A DNA stretch of 64,000 nt, from positions 13,603,276-13,667,275 of the forward strand of contig CM063246.1 in assembly GCA_032158295.1 (NCBI GenBank), in the 5' to 3' direction. The DNA comes from Pycnopodia helianthoides (taxonomy: Eukaryota; Echinodermata; Asteroidea; Forcipulatida; Asteriidae). The translations under genes were made by a program, and so were the position numbers. A model generated the notes under the pieces. The model was not told the origin of the DNA. It searched no databases and saw only the letters and a program-made list of their open reading frames with translations. Shown here in pieces: positions 60,340 to 64,000 of the stretch (position 1 is its first letter; each line of letters begins with the position of its first letter).

Positions 60340-62160
60340 GGAATACCCTCTCCCAGGGGTGCACTAATTCATATCCTGCCATTGAATCAGCCCCCCCCCC
60401 CACCTGTGCCCCTAGAGAATCCAAGTGCTGGCAGTTCTGTGGGTCGAAAAGAAGACACTCTTCAATCTTAGGTCCTGGCCTGTGTGTTAGACAGAATGGG
60501 CAACAAGGGAGTCTTCCCGGCAATGGTAAATCCCAAAAATCCTCCAGCCCCGGAACTAGCTCCAAAATGAAGAGTAGGTGTAGGGCAAGTACAACCCTTT
60601 TCGGGGCCCAGTTACACTCACCATTATTGCTTTACAACTGTTCCATCGGAGCTCCATGGCACTCACCACATGGGCTCGGGATGGGCTCCTGTATGGACAG
60701 AAAGGCTGTGACACAGTCGCTTAATCTCTTAGGCACTCGGTGCTGTTAACTGGTCAGAGAGTGGAGCTGTGGCGATGTCAAGCATGACTCAGTCGTCCGG
60801 ACTGCCGTCGATGTTGGATTTTCCCCCAGCATCAGGCATTCATAGGCTAATAGTCTGTTCTGAATCGCCGTCAGTCTCGATCCATGGCCAAACCCATAAA
60901 AATAGATTGGACAAGCCAACATCCCTGGCCCCTATCAACTTCCAGTTTGGAGAGTTTGTCAAGGCGAATCATGGAGGGGCAAGACACATGGCTTTGACTC
61001 GGTATCAAGGGATGAGTTTTTACAGGCTGTACATTCCATATCTGCTCCACTAACAGGGCAGAGTTCCTGGACCTATCGTCAGCCCAATCAACCTCAGCCC
61101 CCTCAACCTCAGCCCACTCAACCTCAGCCCACTCAACCTCAGCCCACTCAACCTCAGCCCACTCAACCTCAGCCCCCTCAACCTCAGCCCACTCAACCTC
61201 AGCCCCCTCAACCTCAGCCCCTCAACCTCAGGCCCTCACCTCAGCCCACTCACCTCAGCCCACTCAACCTCAGACCACTCAACCTCAGACCACTCAACCT
61301 CAGCCACTCAACCTCAGCCCACTCAACCTCAGCCCACTCAACCTCAGCCCACTCAACCTCAGCCCCCTCAACCTCAGCCCCCTCAACCTCAGCCCACTCA
61401 ACCTCAGCCCACTCAACCTCAGCCCACTCAACCTCGGCCCCCATGTCCATATCCAGACCATGGCTGGACTACTCTTAACCAATGGGAATGGCTGTGCACA
61501 ATTAGCCGTGCTCCAGCATCCCCTCGATAGGGGTTATCCCCCAATTGAGGGCACTCCGGATCCGACCACCGCATTATAAACACACAACTGCACTGAGCTC
61601 ATTCACCAGTGCCAACTCGTCTTTCCCGTTTGTGGTTTGGGAACTGCCATCCCCCCATAGATCTCACCCCCTCGAAACCCCAATCTTTTCAGTGTAAAAT
61701 GAGTTGAGCTGGTCTCTATGCTGGTATAGCCTCATTTTGTGAAGCAAATGTGCTTTTCATGCTGTTTCTTCCATCGGAGGGCGCACACAAACCCATTGAA
61801 ACATTAACACCTACTGTGGGAGGACCTTTTTGCTGGTAAATTTTAAGAACGAATGGAAGCTAAAGCAACAAGACTGGAGGCAACTAACAAGGTCAATCTA
61901 AAGAAGCCTTCAGTGTCCATAGCTTCTCGCACATGTTCATGAGACATAAATCCCGTCCGACTTGAATAAACCGTCACTCTCTTGAGGAGGAACAGATCCC
62001 TCCTCTTTACATGAGCATTTCAGGTGGTCCGGTCTGGGGAGGACCCAAACTTTGAATTTATGCACCTGAGACACCCCGTTGATGGCTAGTTCTTACCATC
62101 AGAGTGCTCCCGGCTCCGGCTCCCTTTCCCAGTCAGGAGAGAGGAGAGATCATTAAGCCC
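60340..62160 (+). mobile_element. Second, more decayed DIRS-like copy
   Basis: Its blocks run parallel to the copy at 54735: TTTTACAGGCTGTACATTCC (compare 55650), CCAATCTTTTCAGTGTAAAATG (compare 56065), and GCTAAAGCAAC...GGTCAATCTAAAGAAGCC at 61858-61909 (compare 56690-56725). A 15-bp minisatellite occupies 61081-61440 within it. No reverse transcriptase is visible. Confidence 0.6.
61081..61440 (+). repeat. 15-bp minisatellite, about 24 units
   Basis: The unit is CCTCAGCCCACTCAA with C/A variants. Minus-strand frames read AEVEW or LSGLR repeats and are artefacts of the period. Confidence 0.93.
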
Positions 62161-62401
62161 TGAACATTCCACTTGTATACTTACCCTGAAAGATATAAGA
62201 AAGAAGTAAACAAATGTTAGGATCTTCAAAAACAGTTTACTTGTTAAACTTTCTCACAGAGGAAAAAAAGGGATCAGAAAAGAAATGGTAAAAAAATCAA
62301 GTAAAAAACAATGATGACTGTAAAAACAACAAGCTGGGATTTTGCACATTGCAACTGTTGGCATGTTAGAACAATTTAATCTGATAAACTTTACCTTTCA
62401 G

Positions 62402-62589
62402 ATGCCAGATATGAGTTCCCTGAAATCAAGTGCATATGGAATCATCTCTACTGGCATCTTGAAGGCTACAGGGTAAAGGAGAGCAACGCGTATGTAAACA
62501 TCAGTATCATCAAGACATCTCAGCTGTTCATCTAGCAAACATGAGTGAACAACCAAGCCATCTGTTGTCTTCAACTTTAAGGTATGTTA
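62402..62589 (+). repeat. Exon-like block, first copy
   Basis: It follows a TTTACCTTTCAG acceptor-like tract and runs to TTTAAG before GTATGT. It is a near copy of the block at 63628 but lacks 11 bases near its start, which breaks the frame open there. Text after it (GATGTTTTCTGTTATCGTCG) is shared too. Confidence 0.55.
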
Positions 62590-62702
62590 GTTTGATGTTT
62601 TCTGTTATCGTCGTATAGTGGGCTGTTTTTGCAGCAGTAGCATCATGTAAACAAGTACACCATTGCAAGCAAGAATTTATGCAAATTTTTAAACTATGGA
62701 CT

Positions 62703-63464
62703 TAGAGATTTGATTGGTGGTGCGGAGATTCAATTGATGGTGCTGAGATTTGATTGGTGGTGCGGAGATTTGATTGGTGGTGCGGAGATTCCATAAGTGG
62801 TGCGGAGATTCGATTGGTGGTGTGGAGATTCGATTGGTGGTGCGGAGATTCGATTGGTGGTGCGGAGATTCAATTGGTGATGCGGAGATTTGATTAGTGG
62901 TGCGGAGATTTGATTGGTGGTGCAGAGATTCGATTGGTGGTGCGAAGATTCGATTGGTGGTGCGAAGATTCGATTGGTGGTGCGGAGATTTGATTGGTGG
63001 TGCAGAGATTCAATTGATGGTGCGGAGATTCGATTGGTGGTGCGGAGATTCGATTGGTGGTGCGGAGATTCAATTGATGGTGCGGAGATTCGATTGGTGG
63101 TGCGGAGATTCGATTGGTGGTGCGGAGATTCAATTGGTGGTGCGGAGATTCGATTGGTGGTGCGGAGATTTGATTGGTGGTGCGGAGATTCAATAAGTGG
63201 TGCGGAGATTCGATTGGTGGTGCGGAGATTCGATTGGTGGTGCGAAGATTCGATTGGTGGTGCGGCGATTCAATTGATGGTGCGGAGATTCGATTGGTGG
63301 TGCGGAGATGCGATAGGTGGTGCGGAGAATCGATGGGTGGTGCGGAGATTCGATTGGTGGTGCGGAGATGCGATTGGTGGTGCGGAGATGCGATAGGTGG
63401 TGCCGAGATGCGATTGGTGGTGCGGAGATTTGATTGGTGGTGCGGAAATTCAATTGGTGGGGGG
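62703..63464 (+). repeat. 20-bp minisatellite, about 38 units
   Basis: The unit is TGCGGAGATTCGATTGGTGG. Variants at GATTCGATT/GATTTGATT and GGTGG/GATGG form a pattern with higher-order order near 63000-63200. Because 60 bp equals three units, long frames stay open on both strands (RRFDWWCGDSIGGAEI and NLRTTNRISAPPIESPHH types), and I reject these as genes. Confidence 0.93.
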
Positions 63465-63627
63465 AGGGGGAAATTTATTAAGAACTAAATGAATTAAAAT
63501 GCTTGCAATGGTGTACTTGTAAATTGTTGTTATTTTAATTATAAGGTTATAAGTCCATTTTGAAATGAATGATGATTGCAAGTGTTGGCTAGTATAAAAT
63601 TTCTCATCTGTAAATTTTACTTTTCAG

Positions 63628-63734
63628 ATGCTAGAGATGAAGCTTTATATAGTTCCCTGAAATCAAGTGCAACCAGAATCATCTCTACTGACATCTTGAA
63701 GGCTACAGGGTATAAAGGAAAGCAATGCATATGA
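63628..63734 (+). other. Exon-like block, second copy, with open frame and stop
   Basis: After TTTTACTTTTCAG, and given one base from an upstream exon ending in phase 1, the frame reads DARDEALYSSLKSSATRIIS, then TDILKATGYKGKQCI and a stop at 63732-63734. Core F of the array ends in exactly that phase. It could therefore be the terminal coding exon of an unrecognised gene whose upstream exon is an array core. No family is recognised. Confidence 0.4.
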
Positions 63735-64000
63735 AAACATCAGTATCATCAAGACATCTCAGCTGTTCATCTAGCAATCATGCATGAACAACCAAGCCAT
63801 CTGTTGTCTTCAATTGTAAGATATTGTAAATATGTTAGTTCGATGTTTTGATGTTTTCTGTTATCGTCGTATAGTGGGCTGTTTTCGCAGCACTATGCAG
63901 TTAACGTCTTGTAAATAAGTACACCATTGCAAGCAAGCACATATGCGTTTTTTGAGCTATGAACTTGGAGATCTTAGAGCCTTGGTAGTGTGGAGATTCG

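Noticed and set aside
61250..61482. Frames with AEVEW and LSGLR repeats
   Set aside because: They are artefacts of the 15-bp minisatellite.
2824..63464. CRISPR array
   Set aside because: The direct repeats here are contiguous microsatellites and minisatellites, or 0.5-kb units, without unique spacers, and the DNA is eukaryotic.
62894..63488. Frames with RRFDWWCGDSIGG-type and NLRTTNRISAPPIESPHH-type repeats
   Set aside because: They are read from the 20-bp minisatellite in every frame and lack any non-repeat part or splice context.

Overview
The window is animal nuclear DNA: spliced genes with GT-AG introns, low gene density, and many short inverted-repeat transposons, SINEs and minisatellites. 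Several repeat families (190-400 bp elements beginning GGGCCCAATTTCATAGAGC, AAAGGCACTGGACAC or AAAGGAACATTACAG) look to me like families of echinoderm genomes, probably a sea star. That placement rests on memory of such repeats and on the gene content, not on a search.

Two genes can be reconstructed exon by exon. On the minus strand (625-10,564) lies CTU2/NCS2, the partner of CTU1 in 2-thiolation of tRNA wobble uridine. Twelve exons join in phase and a thirteenth supplies a plausible C-terminus with an unresolved junction. On the plus strand (about 20,320-36,109) lies a 14-exon gene for a 5'-nucleotidase-family metallophosphoesterase with two C-terminal ankyrin repeats. Its seventh exon is one base short of the family reading frame. 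The introns of both genes are packed with MITEs and SINEs.

From about 40.5 kb the window becomes repeat-dominated. There is one isolated exon candidate (42,506-42,573), then LINE fragments ending in an (ACT)n tail, a 57-bp minisatellite, and a decayed Ty3/gypsy element on the minus strand with an L2/CR1-like LINE inserted in its integrase region.

From 52.5 to 60.2 kb lies a tandem array of roughly 0.5-0.75 kb units. Each holds an exon-like core of about 91 bp with splice-site-like flanks and an internal 9-bp-stem hairpin. The array is interrupted by a 3.6-kb DIRS-like retrotransposon, a 292-bp element flanked by TTAA, and another MITE. Beyond it are a second decayed DIRS copy carrying a 15-bp minisatellite, and a higher-order repeat made of an exon-like block plus a 20-bp minisatellite. 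That second array starts again at the very end of the window. The one intact core (59,381-59,471) is phase-compatible with the open exon-like block at 63,628, so an unrecognised gene or transcript may span this array. This is the least explained part of the window.
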